Of a DNA stretch of 64,000 nt, positions 46,601 through 58,262 are shown piece by piece. The translations under genes and the position numbers were made by a program. Numbering within the stretch: the first letter of the stretch is position 1; each line of letters begins with the position of its first letter. The stretch lies in assembly GCA_947179155.2 (NCBI GenBank), contig OX359274.1, positions 48,517,564-48,581,563 on the forward strand, written 5' to 3'. The notes beneath the pieces were generated by a model that saw only the letters and a program-made list of their open reading frames with translations, ran no database searches and was not told the DNA's origin. This stretch comes from Hedera helix. Taxonomy: Eukaryota; Streptophyta; Magnoliopsida; Apiales; Araliaceae.

Positions 46601-47810
46601 ATACTCGATCAAATGGATTCCCGAAGAATAAGTATATACGCACAATATCAAAAATATAATATTTAAGTATTATATTTATTTTAATTATTAAAAATCAGAT
46701 GTGATATTAAAATATGTGTCATATTTTATTTTTTAATTATTAAAATAAATATAACATTTATTTTTATATTACTAGATTTATTCGAACTATACTTGTTTTA
46801 AGGGACTGTTTGATTAGAGTTCAATGAGACTGAATGACTTAATCGGTTAGAATTAAATGGAACTGAATAACTGAATGAATCAAATTTTTGGACTGAATGA
46901 CTAAATCTAATTTTTTTATTTATTGAATAGTTAACTCATAGCTTAATGAAATAAAAAAAATAAAAAAAAGTTAAAAAAATATTAAATATTATATTAAGTA
47001 ATATTAAATAAATTTATAACAACTTTGAATTTTTTTATATGGGTAAAATAGTATAAATATGTTATTCAGTTATTTCAGACATGTCACTTATTAAATAAAT
47101 TTTTTTATTCAATATTTAAAAATCTATTTTATTTAAATTATTTAAATATTTAAAATTATTTTATTTAATTTTTATGAAACATCCACTGAGTTGATTGAAT
47201 GTACTAGGGAATTTGAAGATGTTGGCGTCCAATGCATGACAACCGGATTGTTCCTTTCTGGCCATATTCTCCAAAACAGTGATAGCATCGCGACCCTACA
47301 CGTGGATTCCCGAAATTGCCAATCATTGTCTGTCACGTGTCATATTTTGACCGGACCTATTCCCTACCGAGTACCGACAACACCCTGGAAAAAGAATCTA
47401 GTGATGAAAATGATGAACACTAGTAATATTGTGAAGCTTTTTATGAAATATGCTCGTTCTTTAATTTTTATTTTTAATCTCTTCGTACATTCATACTAAT
47501 TATTGGTTGGGCTTATATATTCTCTCTCTATTTATTTTTGATAATGTAATTCATATGTGTATCTGTTTTTTTCCCCCCTCTCTCCCTATCCATACGATTG
47601 ATTTGTATGTTGCCACTGAGTTGTAGGTTGATGGTTACATTAACACCACTCCGTTTGATGTAGATCAATAACGAAGAAAATGAAGACATTGGCCATCTTT
47701 GTCTAAAAATTAAATTATTAAAGTCATGCAGTTGCTAGTGATGTTTAAAGGGAAAAGGGCCCAAAAACAAATAAGACCCTTTTTTCTAGGTTACTTTAGC
47801 ATCTTTCCAA

Positions 47811-47845
<35 letters not shown>

Positions 47846-48345
47846 CGCTAAAATTTATCCGTCTATCAAATTATTCAAAAGCTAGCCAACCTGTATAAAG
47901 AACAATCAATAAATCACATCAAAGTACAGGCCTAAGAGGGTAAAAAATAGAGGGATTAAATTACTCAATAATAAGAATAATAAATTGTATATTGTGTGTA
48001 TCTTTATCTTAATGCATAATTGTATTTATAATTTTCTCATACTCTTGCCATAACTTTCCCAATACCAGTTAGAAATAAAAGTCTTTAATCAAAGTTTTCA
48101 TATAACTGGACCACCTTAAACTAAATATCCTTATTTCATAAGAATTAAAAACAAAATAAGATCTAGAATCATAAGTCAATTTGAATTTTGTCCCTTCTAA
48201 TTAACATATACTGTAATGGGTCGCCTCAAATCAACCAAGTCAAGCCCAATAAATTATCAGCCAAAAAACGCACCAAAATCTACCAGACCATACTCAATTA
48301 AATTTAGCCTAACAAGGCCTAATTAATTTTGCCCAACATGATGGG
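46601..48345. other. Intergenic DNA
   Basis: An AT hairpin at about 46660-46760 belongs to the same type as the one at 45.7 kb. 46803-47190 holds repeated GAATGACT/ACTGAATAACTGAAT motifs of a likely decayed hAT-type MITE. 47195-47400 is less AT-rich and contains CACGTG-like motifs (ACACGTGG, TCACGTGT) but no gene. (AT)n lies at 47813-47842. Confidence 0.35.
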
Positions 48346-49200
48346 GATCACATTTGTAATTACTTATTTATAGACTAAATGTGTTTATTTATTTATGAAA
48401 TTGATATAATTTTAGGAGATAGATAGTATTTTATTAGTTAGGGTATTTTTAAGAATTATGGTTTATGTACTAAATGAATTAGGATTTGCATACTACTTAA
48501 AGGCTGATGTACTTTCAAATTTTTTTTTGACATATTACAGATTTGATTATTGCAATTGAGAATTACTTTGACATAATTATTCTTTCTAGGGCTAATAGAC
48601 GCGGAGTTAAAATCCTAAACCCCTAAGATTTACATGCGAAGCTAAATTCTAGGTTTCAATCATTTTATTTGCTACCCATTAAACAAACAACTTACTAGTT
48701 CTACATCAAATTTGGTATTGCTGGAGAGGAGTTCATGAATTATTTTATCATGCTATAAAATTCGAGGTCGAATTTTCTCCAACAAGAGGAGAAATAAAGA
48801 GATCACGTTTGTAATTACTAGACTTAATGTGTTTATTTATTTATGAAATTGCTGTAATTTTAGAAGATAAATATTATTTTATTAGTTAAGGCATTTTTGT
48901 CTTTTAATATTTTAGAAAATAGTTGGTATTTTATTTTAATTAGTTAAAATATTTTTAAGAATTAGAGTTTGTGTCCTAATTGAATTAGGATTTGCATACT
49001 ACTTAAAAACTGATATACTTTCAGAATTTTTTTGACACATTACATATTTGATTATTAAAAATTGATTTGACATAAATTATCACAAAGATAATTATTCATT
49101 TTAGGGCTAATAGACACGGAGTTAAAATTCTAAATTCTAGCGATTTACGCGCAAAGTTAAATTATAAGTTTTTGTTCTATTATTTGCTACCAATTAAACA
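48346..49200. repeat. TRIM-like or tandem direct repeat pair
   Basis: 48346-48684 and 48800-49200 are diverged direct copies sharing TTTGTAATTAC, AATGTGTTTATTTATTTATG, GAATTAGGATTTGCATAC, GGGCTAATAGAC(G/A)CGGAG and ATTTGCTACC. The second copy has an extra ~55-bp internal duplication. The roughly 115 bases between them include TTTGGTATTGCTGG (a possible decayed initiator-Met primer site) and the purine run AAGAGGAGAAATAAAGAG next to the second copy, so a mini LTR element is likely. Confidence 0.5.
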
Positions 49201-49234
49201 CCCAAAAATTCATCCTCAAAATCTTTCCTACATC

Positions 49235-49237
<3 letters not shown>

Positions 49238-49296
<59 letters not shown>
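49238..49296. repeat. (AT)n microsatellite
   Basis: About 58 bases of uninterrupted TA repeat directly downstream of the TRIM-like repeat pair. Confidence 0.95.
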
Positions 49297-49298
<2 letters not shown>

Positions 49299-49776
49299 AA
49301 AAGATAATAATAATAAAAAAAGAGGTTTATCCACACCATTTAGTTCCTACTTGGTTCGTATATTTCTTTTTCCCTTTCTCAAATCATTTGTAAGGAGACA
49401 GCAAAGCAAAAACAAAATTACCAAATAAATTTCTTTCCGGTTACCGAATCACCTTCCACGTTACCACATAATACTCCCTTTACAAAGGGAAATGATATTA
49501 GCTCAGGGCTACACTCATTTTCTAGACAAGTATACCCTTGTTATTAACATAATACTCCCTTTACATTTAATGAATGAAAATTTTGGACTCTACGACTTTA
49601 ATAATTATATTATAATAATATTCTCTCAAAATAAATAATTAAATAAATTTCAAATTAAGTACACCGACATTAATAGAATGAATTGTAACATCTCGTCATA
49701 ATGAAATTTGTAACCTCCGTATTTAAACATAATAAATAGTTATAAATATTTTATTTTATTAAAATATATCCCACAG

Positions 49777-50084
49777 AAACCACAGCTCCGATTACGACAG
49801 AGAACTTGCCACCTGAAGTTGACCAGTTTTACTACAGTGACTATATATTACCACAATCAATAGGCTTCAAGAATATTCCGATGCCGACCTACAAAAACAA
49901 ATCCAATTCCGAAGAGCTTCTATATCAACAGGTATTACATCAATATAAGGAGCCATTGTATAGGATCATTAAGAGAAAAACCTCATCGCGGAAAATCCAT
50001 CTCCCACGCAACCCCATTGACAACGATAATGTTGAGAGAGCGAAAATCCATAATAGAATAAGGGCAAAATTGTCAAAAAGTTAG
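49777..50084 (+). pseudogene. Orphan open exon of unknown family
   Basis: After an acceptor-like CCCACAG at 49770-49776 a frame without ATG runs about 100 codons to TAG at 50084. It has mixed, protein-like composition (for example EVDQFYYSDYILPQSIGFK and a basic end ERAKIHNRIRAKLSKS). I do not recognise the family. No upstream exon is visible in the preceding AT-rich DNA. It may be the last exon of a lost gene or part of a transposon. Confidence 0.3.
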
Positions 50085-51023
50085 AGTTTGCCATTGCTGC
50101 CCTTTTAGTATCAATTTGGCCTTTGCAAAAGTATACTCTTATTTTATAGGAGTATATTTATTTGTATCGAGTGTTCAGTAATATAATATTTAAAATTTTG
50201 ATAAAAACTAAATTGAATATATTTTGTCATTTTATATGAGCTTTAAAAAAGTAATAATCCTTCCATCCTCAAAATGATTATTTAACAAATATTTTTTTAT
50301 ATCGTCAAAAGGATAATTTACAGTACATAAAATAAAAGACAAATATATATTTAATAGGGTCCATTAATATAAATAAAAAATAACTTATTAATTTATATAA
50401 TCTTGTGAATAATTAAAAATAATTTTAACTCTTTTTTACTATATATTTTTTTAATTTGTATAAAAAATATATATTTAAAATATATTTTTCAGGACAAAAA
50501 AGAATCTTTTAAAAATAACAGAAATTGACAAATAAGACGCTCATGTGGGACTCGTATTATTTTTTTATGGGTTTTTTTAATGTGTGTCTTAAAGACATGA
50601 TAAACACGAAAAATAAGAGATCAAATTCACTAAATATTATTTATTTACATATTTACACTGAATTTAAAATATTTGTTTATGTGTCTTAATATGTGTCTTA
50701 AAGTATTTGTTTATATATTTACACTGAATTTAATGTATAAAAAAATAATATACTAATAGACCACCCAATATATTAAATTCAATATAAATATATAAATAAA
50801 TAATATTTAATAAGTCTTATATCTTATTTTTCATATTTAATATATATTCTTAGGACAGAAATTAAGAGTACCCTTCTTTCGTTACTCAAAGAGAGCTACT
50901 AGCACGACCTCTATTAAAGTCGTAAGGATCTCGCACAACACTATCAAAACTTGCATACCCCCTTCTCTCTTTTCTCTTCTTTTCCCCTCTTTTAGGCTAT
51001 AGATACAAATAGCAACAATAATA
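50085..51023. other. Region upstream of the phospholipase C gene
   Basis: AT-rich until about 50880; the last 140 bases are pyrimidine-rich (CCCCCTTCTCTCTTTTCTC) and are the likely 5' UTR of the phospholipase C. A Stowaway-like edge is at about 50258. Confidence 0.4.
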
Positions 51024-51450
51024 ATGTCGAAAGAAAGTTACGGAATATGCTGTTGTTTCCGGCGACGGTTCAAGCTCGGCAAGGCGGAAGCCCCGGCTGA
51101 AATTAAGGAAATGTTCGACCTTTACTCGGAGAACGGAATCATGACGGTGCATCATTTGCAGAGGTTCATGACGGTGGTCCAGGGAGATCATAAAGCTACC
51201 ACGGCAGACGCAGAGGCCCTAATGGAGACTATTCTAAAAGAGTATAAACACCTCCATGTTTTTCACCATAAAGGTCTCAACCTTGAAGTTTTCTTTCATT
51301 ACCTGCTCGGTGACATCAATCCTCCCCTCCCTTCCCCTCCAAAGGTAAATTAAAATTGACTTAATTTTTCAAGGTTTTTTCCAATAGATCATAGAGTCCT
51401 CCTGTCTCTCTATATACTGAGCTCAATGAATATAATATAAAAATAAATAA

Positions 51451-51516
<66 letters not shown>

Positions 51517-54500
51517 TTGTGGGTAATTGCCCATTGTGTTCTATGAATAGATCCACCATTGAATGAGAATCTTGTTTGATTTTTATTTTGTACATTTCAA
51601 GATTAATTTGATGTAACATACTTATATGCAGTGTTCCTTTGGGTAGATAACGCATTTTCACTAAAAACTTCTTAAAAAAAAAAAGTGCTCATGTAAAAAA
51701 GTTAACATTTGATAAATAATTTAAAGAACACTGTATAAAAATATTTTAATGAATTTTTATATTTTAGTTTAAAAGCATTTTCAAAAGAATTAAATTTTAT
51801 CTTCATTTGGAACTGCTTTTTAAGCCCAAAATTTTTATTACTGGCAAATTATTATCTTTGAGGTACTAATTATTCCCGTGTGTGTATTTCTTATATCTGA
51901 ATGCTTTTCTTTTATCTATTTTATTCTTTTATTTTTTATCTTCTCAAAAATTTTCACTGTTTTTACTTTTATTATTATTATTATTTGGATTATAGATAAA
52001 ATTTATATTAAGTATTTAAAAATAAATAATTTTGTATAAGAAAATGATATATATAATAAAATTGAAGTATAATAAATATAAAATATATGTAATAAAATAA
52101 AATAATTTTTAATTTTTATTTATTTATATATGTTCATATGTCGTAAATTAATTTTTTTTATAATATATAATAATAAGACTATTATCTAAGGTTGTACAGC
52201 TAGCATGTATACCACCTGCTTTTGGATTAAGTGATTCGAGTGTTATGTTTTCCTAGTGTCAGACAAAGCTTCTGTTACCTCCTCTTTTAGTTTTTGTTTT
52301 CTACTGATTTTGCTTTAGTTACTTTCTTATGTTCGTTTGACCCTCAGGTAATACGTACCTACTCTTCTTTATTTAATTAGGGATTGAAAATACACGTGTC
52401 ACTTGCTCATAAAATCATATCTTTGTCGTTTGTTTAAAAAATTTAACCTTTACTTATATGACGCGGGATTTTTGTAAAATATCTCAACAATATCCGATTA
52501 TCCTGTTTTTTACTAGTGTTGAGCTAATTAAATCTCAGTTTTTTAAGTTGTAATTAATTTATTATCCTGTTTTCTTAATTCTTCATACAGGTGCACCATG
52601 ATATGACAGCTCCCTTGTCTCACTATTTCATATACACGGGTCATAATTCCTATCTAACTGGGAATCAACTCAATAGCAATTGTAGCGATGTCCCCATAAT
52701 AGATGCACTGCACAGAGGTGTTAGAGTTATTGAACTGGATATGTGGCCAAATTCTACCAAAGACGATGTCCACATTCTCCATGGAGGGTATGGAATTAGT
52801 ATGCATGCTTGCTTTCATGATAACATATACTCCGCGTCCAAAAATGAGAGTCCCATCTAACATATACACCTCGTCCAAAAATGAGAGTTCTCAGGTGGAG
52901 CTAGAATCTGATTTCCAAGTAACTCTTAATTTAATTCATGTTGCTACTACTAAAGATCCAAAATTTTCGTTGATTTGACGAATTCGGGATTTGTTGAGTA
53001 GAGAATGGTATTGCGTCTTGTTGTGCTGATTTTTTTGCCAAGGGTGCTTTAAAAATCAAGTCTAGGCAGGTCCTGTTGTGCTTATATTTTTGCCAAGAGT
53101 GCTTTAAAAATAAGTCTAGACAGGTCTTGTACTACCCACTAAGGGTGTATGTGCACTCTTTAGCAGAGATGTTGCCGGAGTTACTACCCCTAGATTTTGT
53201 GTAGTCTTCTTTTGTAGCCTCCCTTTTGCACCCAAAAAAAATAAAAATGAGAGTCCTATTTAACATTTGAACTTTTGTTACGCATTATCAACCACTTTTC
53301 TTGGCAAATGGAAAGAAAAAATAGAAAGCTGATGGGACTCTAATTTTGGGACGGAGGTGATAGTACTAGTCTATAGAACTTTGCTACTCGGTCTGTTTCA
53401 TTTCTCAAGTAGTCTATTGCACAACTCTGAAGATCTAAAGCTAATAAGCAATTGCAACTAACAAGATTATAAATGGGAACAAATAAGCATTTGAGAATTT
53501 GTTATGGTGATTTTTTTTTTCTATATGTAGGACACTAACAACCCCTGTGGAGCTCATCAAGTGTTTAAAATCTATAAAGGAACATGCTTTCGTTGCATCC
53601 GAATATCCTGTGATATTAACTCTGGAAGACCATCTTACTCCAAATCTTCAGGCAAAAGTTGCCAAGGTAAGTTTATTCATGTTTTGTTAGTATTAGTAAT
53701 ATTCTCGGAAAAAAAAATCAGTAGAACCATCACACAAGCATCATCGCGCTCATTTGTTAGTGTGATGCTCCAATCATATACTCTTTTCTCTCTGCCGGTA
53801 ACTCTATTTGTTTCATTGTAGATGGTAACTGAAACATTTGGAGATGTACTCTTTACCTCTGGTTCAGAAAACTTTGCAGAATTTCCTTCCCCAGAATCAT
53901 TGAAGAAACGGATTATTATATCGACTAAACCACCAAAGGAATATCTCGAAAGTAATAGTATAAAAGTGACGCATAATGAAACACAGAAGGAAAAGAATTC
54001 AAAAGAGGAAAATGCCTGGGGAAAGGAAGTCTCAGATATTAAAGAGAAACTTGAAGCTTTTGATGAGGTATATTATATATGTGCTTAACATATAGATTAT
54101 TTTTGTAGCTAGTGCATCTAGTGTTTTCACTAAGTAATGAAGTTTCACATGGCAGCAGAATTACAGAGTCCCAGTGGATGGAGAATTTCTCATTGAAGAA
54201 GATCTTAAAGATGGGAATCCTAACTTGAAACAAAATGCTGATCCTGAATATAAGCATTTAATTGCTATTCGTGCCCGGAAGCGGAAAGGTGGAATCAAAG
54301 ACTGGCTGCAAGATGATCCTAATTCGGTCACGCGGATTAGCTTGAGGGAACACAACTTGGAAGACGCCGTCATAAATCATGGAGCTGATGTTATCCGGTA
54401 ATTATCCTTATGAAAAGGCTTCTTTGCAAGACTTCTGTAAATTCCTACCTGATGTTAATAGTTAATACTGTATGCTTTTGCTCATTGAAACATAACCATG

Positions 54501-55660
54501 TCTTATCGTATTTTGATTATTTGATATTTGGATTCTTTATATTTTGATTATTTGATATTTGGATTCTTTAAGGTTTACTCGAAGGAACTTGCTGAGGATA
54601 TTTCCTAAAGGTTCACGGGTTGACTCGTCGAATTACAATCCACTAATTGGATGGATGCATGGGGCTCAGATGGTCGCATTCAATATGCAGGTTTTTCTAA
54701 ACCTCTGTTCTCTAGATGATTAGTTTTGCATCCAAAGTTTCAGAAAAGCATTAAATTCCTTTGGCAACACACCCATATGTACAATTAGAGGGATCTCTTG
54801 AAGATACATTCATATATTCTCAATAAATTTATTTGTGTATATTATATTTACAACTACACTAAAGATAATTAAAAAATGTATAAATATATTGGACACATAA
54901 AAAAAGGTTACACTCTTTGCAGGACAAGATAATAATAAACACTAGTGTACTTTGTGACAGGGCCATGGCAGGCCACTTTGGCTGATGCAGGGAATGTTTA
55001 GAGCCAACGGTGGGTGTGGTTATGTTAAAAAGCCAGATATTTTACTGAAGGTTGGTCCCCAGAATGAGGTCTTTGATCCTAAAAGGGAATTACCAGTAAA
55101 ACAAACTCTGAAGGTGGGCGGAAAAATATGAAAGAACATCTCACTTTCTTATTATCAATGCTTATGAAGTGTCTTTTAACTTGAAATATCTTTGTAGGTG
55201 AAAATTTATATGGGAGAAGGCTGGCATTTGGATTTCAAAAGGACACACTTTGACTTATATTCCCCACCTGATTTCTATGTGAAGGTATCAGCAGTGCATT
55301 TCCCCTTACAGTATTCGGTTTGCTGTTACTAATAAAGTATTAGGACTGAGAAATCTATATATGCAGGTTGGAATTGCTGGAGTACCTAATGATTCAGTGA
55401 TGAAGAAAACAAAAATAATTGAAGACAACTGGATACCAACATGGAATGAGGAGTTTGAGTTTCCCTTGACAGTTCCAGAGCTGGCATTGCTTCGGACTGA
55501 AGTTCATGAGTATGACTTGTCGGAGAGGGATGATTTTGGAGGACAGACATGCCTACCTGTTTCGGAATTGAAAACAGGAATTCGAGCTGTACCTCTTTAC
55601 AACCAGAAGGGAGATAAATACAAATCTGTGAAGCTCCTCGTGCGGTTTGAATTTGTTTGA
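51024..55660 (+). CDS. PLC: Phosphoinositide-specific phospholipase C
   Basis: Nine exons (51024-51344, 52591-52787, 53531-53666, 53822-54067, 54156-54397, 54573-54690, 54961-55113, 55198-55284, 55367-55660) give 597 aa. The enzyme splits phosphatidylinositol 4,5-bisphosphate into diacylglycerol and inositol trisphosphate at the plasma membrane, in a calcium-dependent way. Domains: Cys/Arg-rich N-terminus; EF-hand-like segment about 25-105; X domain about 108-250 with all catalytic residues (His125-Asn126 in YTGHNSYL, Glu155 and Asp157 in IELDMW, His171 in LHGG, Glu205 in LTLED); charged linker; Y domain from about 320 (YKHLIAIRA, RFTRRNLLRIFPKGSR, GMFRANGGCGYVKKP); C2 domain from about 450 to the end. 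The catalytic motif usually reads HGR; here it is HGG, across a splice junction. Exon 5 has a CAGCAG tandem acceptor. The length fits plant PLCs, which lack the PH domain of animal forms. Confidence 0.93.
51455..51513. repeat. (AT)n microsatellite in PLC intron 1
   Basis: About 58 bases of AT repeat, a likely length-polymorphic site, 110 bases downstream of the donor of intron 1. Confidence 0.95.
52828..53365. mobile_element. Stowaway-like MITE in PLC intron 2, with nested insertion
   Basis: The left end TACTCCGCGTCCAAAAATGAGAG and the right end CTCTAATTTTGGGACGGAGG are inverted. The left end is present twice in tandem (52824 and 52861, 37-bp period). A LINE 3' end interrupts it. Confidence 0.65.
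52889..53242 (+). mobile_element. 5'-truncated LINE tail nested in the MITE
   Basis: It ends in an A-rich tail (CCCAAAAAAAATA) and is flanked by a 12-bp direct repeat AAAAATGAGAGT at 52877-52888 and 53243-53254, the pattern left by target-primed reverse transcription. The text TTTTTTGCCAAGGGTGCTTTA (coding FFAKGAL) resembles the end of the RNase H domain of plant LINEs. A roughly 54-bp unit around it is duplicated (about 53016-53125). Confidence 0.6.
54510..54571. repeat. 31-bp tandem duplication at a 3' splice site
   Basis: 54510-54540 and 54541-54571 differ only in the last base. The second copy runs into the AG acceptor of PLC exon 6, the first ends TTTAT and offers no acceptor. Confidence 0.9.
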
Positions 55661-55837
55661 TATAGATCTTTTATCAAACATTATTGGTGTGTAATTTTCT
55701 CCCCAGAAATCAAATATTGGGGTTGGATTTTCTTTCTTTGTTCTGTTTCAGCATTTCTCATCTTGTAAATTGGACAAAAACCCACTATTACTGTATCTAC
55801 AATTTACATGTTAAGTTTTGTGCCTCAAATTAAATTG

Positions 55838-56647
55838 CAGTATTCTAAAAATCCCTACCTAGATCCGATTAATCCCCGCCTAAGCGCTAGGCCCTCCCCT
55901 GACGCCACGCCTAGGCCGCCTAGCGCCTATGTCCAAGGAGGAAAAAATATCCCTCCAAAAAATTATACGGTACTGAGCGGGCAAGACTGAGAAATTAGGC
56001 GGGGCCTAAGCTAAAAATTTAGGGCTGTAATTATTTTTTATTTATTTTAATAACTAAGTTACAAAACGACGAAGTAGGAATAGATGAAAAACTTGAGGGT
56101 TGTTCGGGCCTTACTTGGGAAGCAGTTGGTGAAGAATCCGAAGCGAATAGCGTATTAGAGTCTAGGAGAAATAGTAAAAATGTTAGAGTAAGAACTCTAT
56201 AAATAAATTTTTTTTGTTTGATGATGACACGGAAGAAGAGAGAGATAAGGAGTATAAGTGTGAGCCCGATGAGGACATTATCTTGGAGGGATATAGAGAA
56301 GAAGAGTTAAAGAGAAATATAGAGGGATATAGAGATGAGGACTATTAGTTTGTATTTTATATAATTTGTTTGTGTTTGAACTTTAAACAATTGTATGTTT
56401 CTGTTTGAACTTTGACATTAACAATATGGATATGTGTTTGAACTTTAAGTAAATACCTTTATTATCTTTATTATAGATTGTTTTTCTTTATATTATTATT
56501 TTGTTTGGATAAATGTAAGATAAAATATTAAAATTGACTTAAAATAAAAAATTCCGCCTAAGCCCCGCCCAGGCCCCGCCTAGGCCCCCTTGGCGCTAGC
56601 CCTCCCCCCGGCCGTCCGCCTCCCGCCTAGCGCCTTTTAGAACCTTG
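55838..56647 (+). mobile_element. hAT element, 810 bp, GC-rich ends, transposase remnant
   Basis: Perfect 8-bp duplications TTAAATTG lie at 55830-55837 and 56648-56655. The termini CAGTATTCTAAAA and TTTTAGAACCTTG are inverted copies; next to them are GC-rich CGCCTAGCGC/GGCGCTAGCC clusters, typical of a widespread plant hAT group. From about 56230 to 56348 an acidic frame (DDTEEERDKEYKCEPDED...) ending in TAG looks like the C-terminal tail of a transposase; the catalytic part is gone. Confidence 0.8.
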
Positions 56648-56983
56648 TTAAATTGAATAATTATTGTTCTGCTGTCTTATCAAAATGGTATTCTCTGGTC
56701 AAATATTGCCTCAAAGTAGCCTAAAGGGCTAAATCTAGAATACGGATCAGCTTCCTTTTAATTTGAACAAAATTTGGAGAAGTTTTTAGTTGGATCTCAA
56801 GCTGATAATCATAAGTTGTACACAAGGCGATAAAAAAATAAGAAAGCTGCATACTGGTCATTTTCCCTATAGCGTGCAGAGTGAATCCATGGAAATGATG
56901 AATAATAAGACGTACTCTAAAGCAAAAAATTTCACCCGAAACTACCGGAATGAAAGAGCTTTAACAATTTTGTTGTCATTGGA

Positions 56984-58262
56984 TCAGTCGCCTTGTCCCA
57001 CAGCTTGTAGTAGAATAAGAATTTGAAGAAAGTAGTATGAAACACCACCTATTGTGGCATACTGCAACTTTTCAGGCCCTTCAATATCTGCAAAATCTCC
57101 GTCGACTGAACGATTAAATCCTCCTGCCATCCATCCTAACTTCTTGTATCCTGCTCCATGAAGCTTTGAGACTGCCATCAGTGACCTGCCGTTGTAACAA
57201 CAGAAACAGCAAAACTTTGTGTCAGCAAAGTTCTTGCGAGATCACTGCATTCTTAGGTAACATTTGACAGAGAAAAATAATGCTCATAATTATTCTCCCA
57301 AAATGAGATTCCCATTTTTGGAGTGAAGATAATGGCGGTTTAATCCACTAATGATCAACTAGAATAATTAAGTTCTGGTCAAGTACTTCCTCCATCCCAA
57401 ATGACAGTCCCACATGAAGTAAAGCTAATTCTAGTTACCAAGTAGTGTCTCCGTCTCAATGCAAGAATCCAACTTGAAGTATCCAATGGATTGTATTTCA
57501 TCCACTTATCACCAACTAGAATAACTAAATTCTTATTAAATACTCGGTGTTTCGAAAAGAGGGTTCCATTTAAAGTAAAGCTAATTGTACTTTCATGACT
57601 TCATCCGGTGATCAGCAACTAAAATTACCGAAGATTTATCCGTGTCCCAAAATGAGAGTCAACTGTAAGAAAAAGTTTCAATTTTTATTTATTTCCAACT
57701 CAATTCTTGTTAAAAAATTCCTACATACGTCCCAAAATGAGAATCTAATATGAAATAAAGCTAATTATAATTGCATACAATCATTACACCAATGCAAAGC
57801 TAGAATGAGTATAAATTGTTACCTCAATCCTTCTCCACAAGCTACAAGGAGCTTACTGTTTTTATCAAGAACCCCAATCTCCACTTGGGAAAGAAAATCG
57901 GGATTAATCATGGTTAAGTTCTGGCCAGTCCAAAGTCCAATGTACCCAAAATGAACCCATTTTTTCAGGAGGGTAATAACGCTGTTGTCCATGTCCTTGA
58001 CAAAGAGTGGCACGTGCAGTGACCCAGAGACACGTGCCTTCTCTCTCTCCCACGCCGGTCTAATGTCCAGGAGGGTGTAGCCTTCGGACTCAATGGCCAT
58101 GGCTGCGTCTTTAGGAACTATTGACCGGACCTTGCCGGACTGAATCAATTCCCGGGGACTGCCGGAAATTGCATGAACACGTAAGCGTTGAGTAGTGGTA
58201 CTTTTGGGTTGTTTGATTTGCTTGAGAGGGAATGTGTGAACCTGTTTCAATTGAATTGCCAT
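56984..58262 (-). CDS. STR10: Rhodanese-like protein, STR10 type, chloroplast
   Basis: Two exons on the minus strand, 58262-57823 and 57185-56984, split inside an Arg codon (GT-AG), give 213 aa. The family is the single-domain sulfurtransferase (rhodanese-like) group. The sequence, with LLDIRPAWEREKARV, GSLHVPLFV, GYIGLWTGQ and CGEGLRS, matches the plant rhodanese-like domain protein 10 (Arabidopsis At3g08920, as I remember it). The active-site Cys142 (CGEGLR loop) is present. The first ~32 residues are basic and Thr/Ser-rich with no acids, as in a chloroplast transit peptide. Near the C-terminus TIGGVSYYFLQILILL is a likely membrane anchor. The substrate is unknown; it may be a thiosulfate sulfurtransferase or a protein tether. 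The 637-bp intron contains an unusual tandem repeat. It converges with PLC, the hAT element lying between the two 3' ends. Confidence 0.9.
57297..57815. repeat. Diverged tandem array in the STR10 intron
   Basis: Five or six units of about 60-97 bp start at roughly 57298, 57395, 57455, 57550, 57646 and 57730. Each begins near CCCAAAATGAGA(G/A)TC and continues with TGAAGTAAAGCTAATT and often AACTAGAATAA. The first motif is the Stowaway-like terminus seen elsewhere in the window. Confidence 0.65.

Noticed and set aside
47191..47499. 102-codon plus-strand frame
   Set aside because: No recognisable domain, no splice or promoter support, and the composition shifts inside the frame; treated as chance.
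51410..51661. 83-codon minus frame with YIYIYI repeats
   Set aside because: Translation of the (AT)n microsatellite in PLC intron 1.
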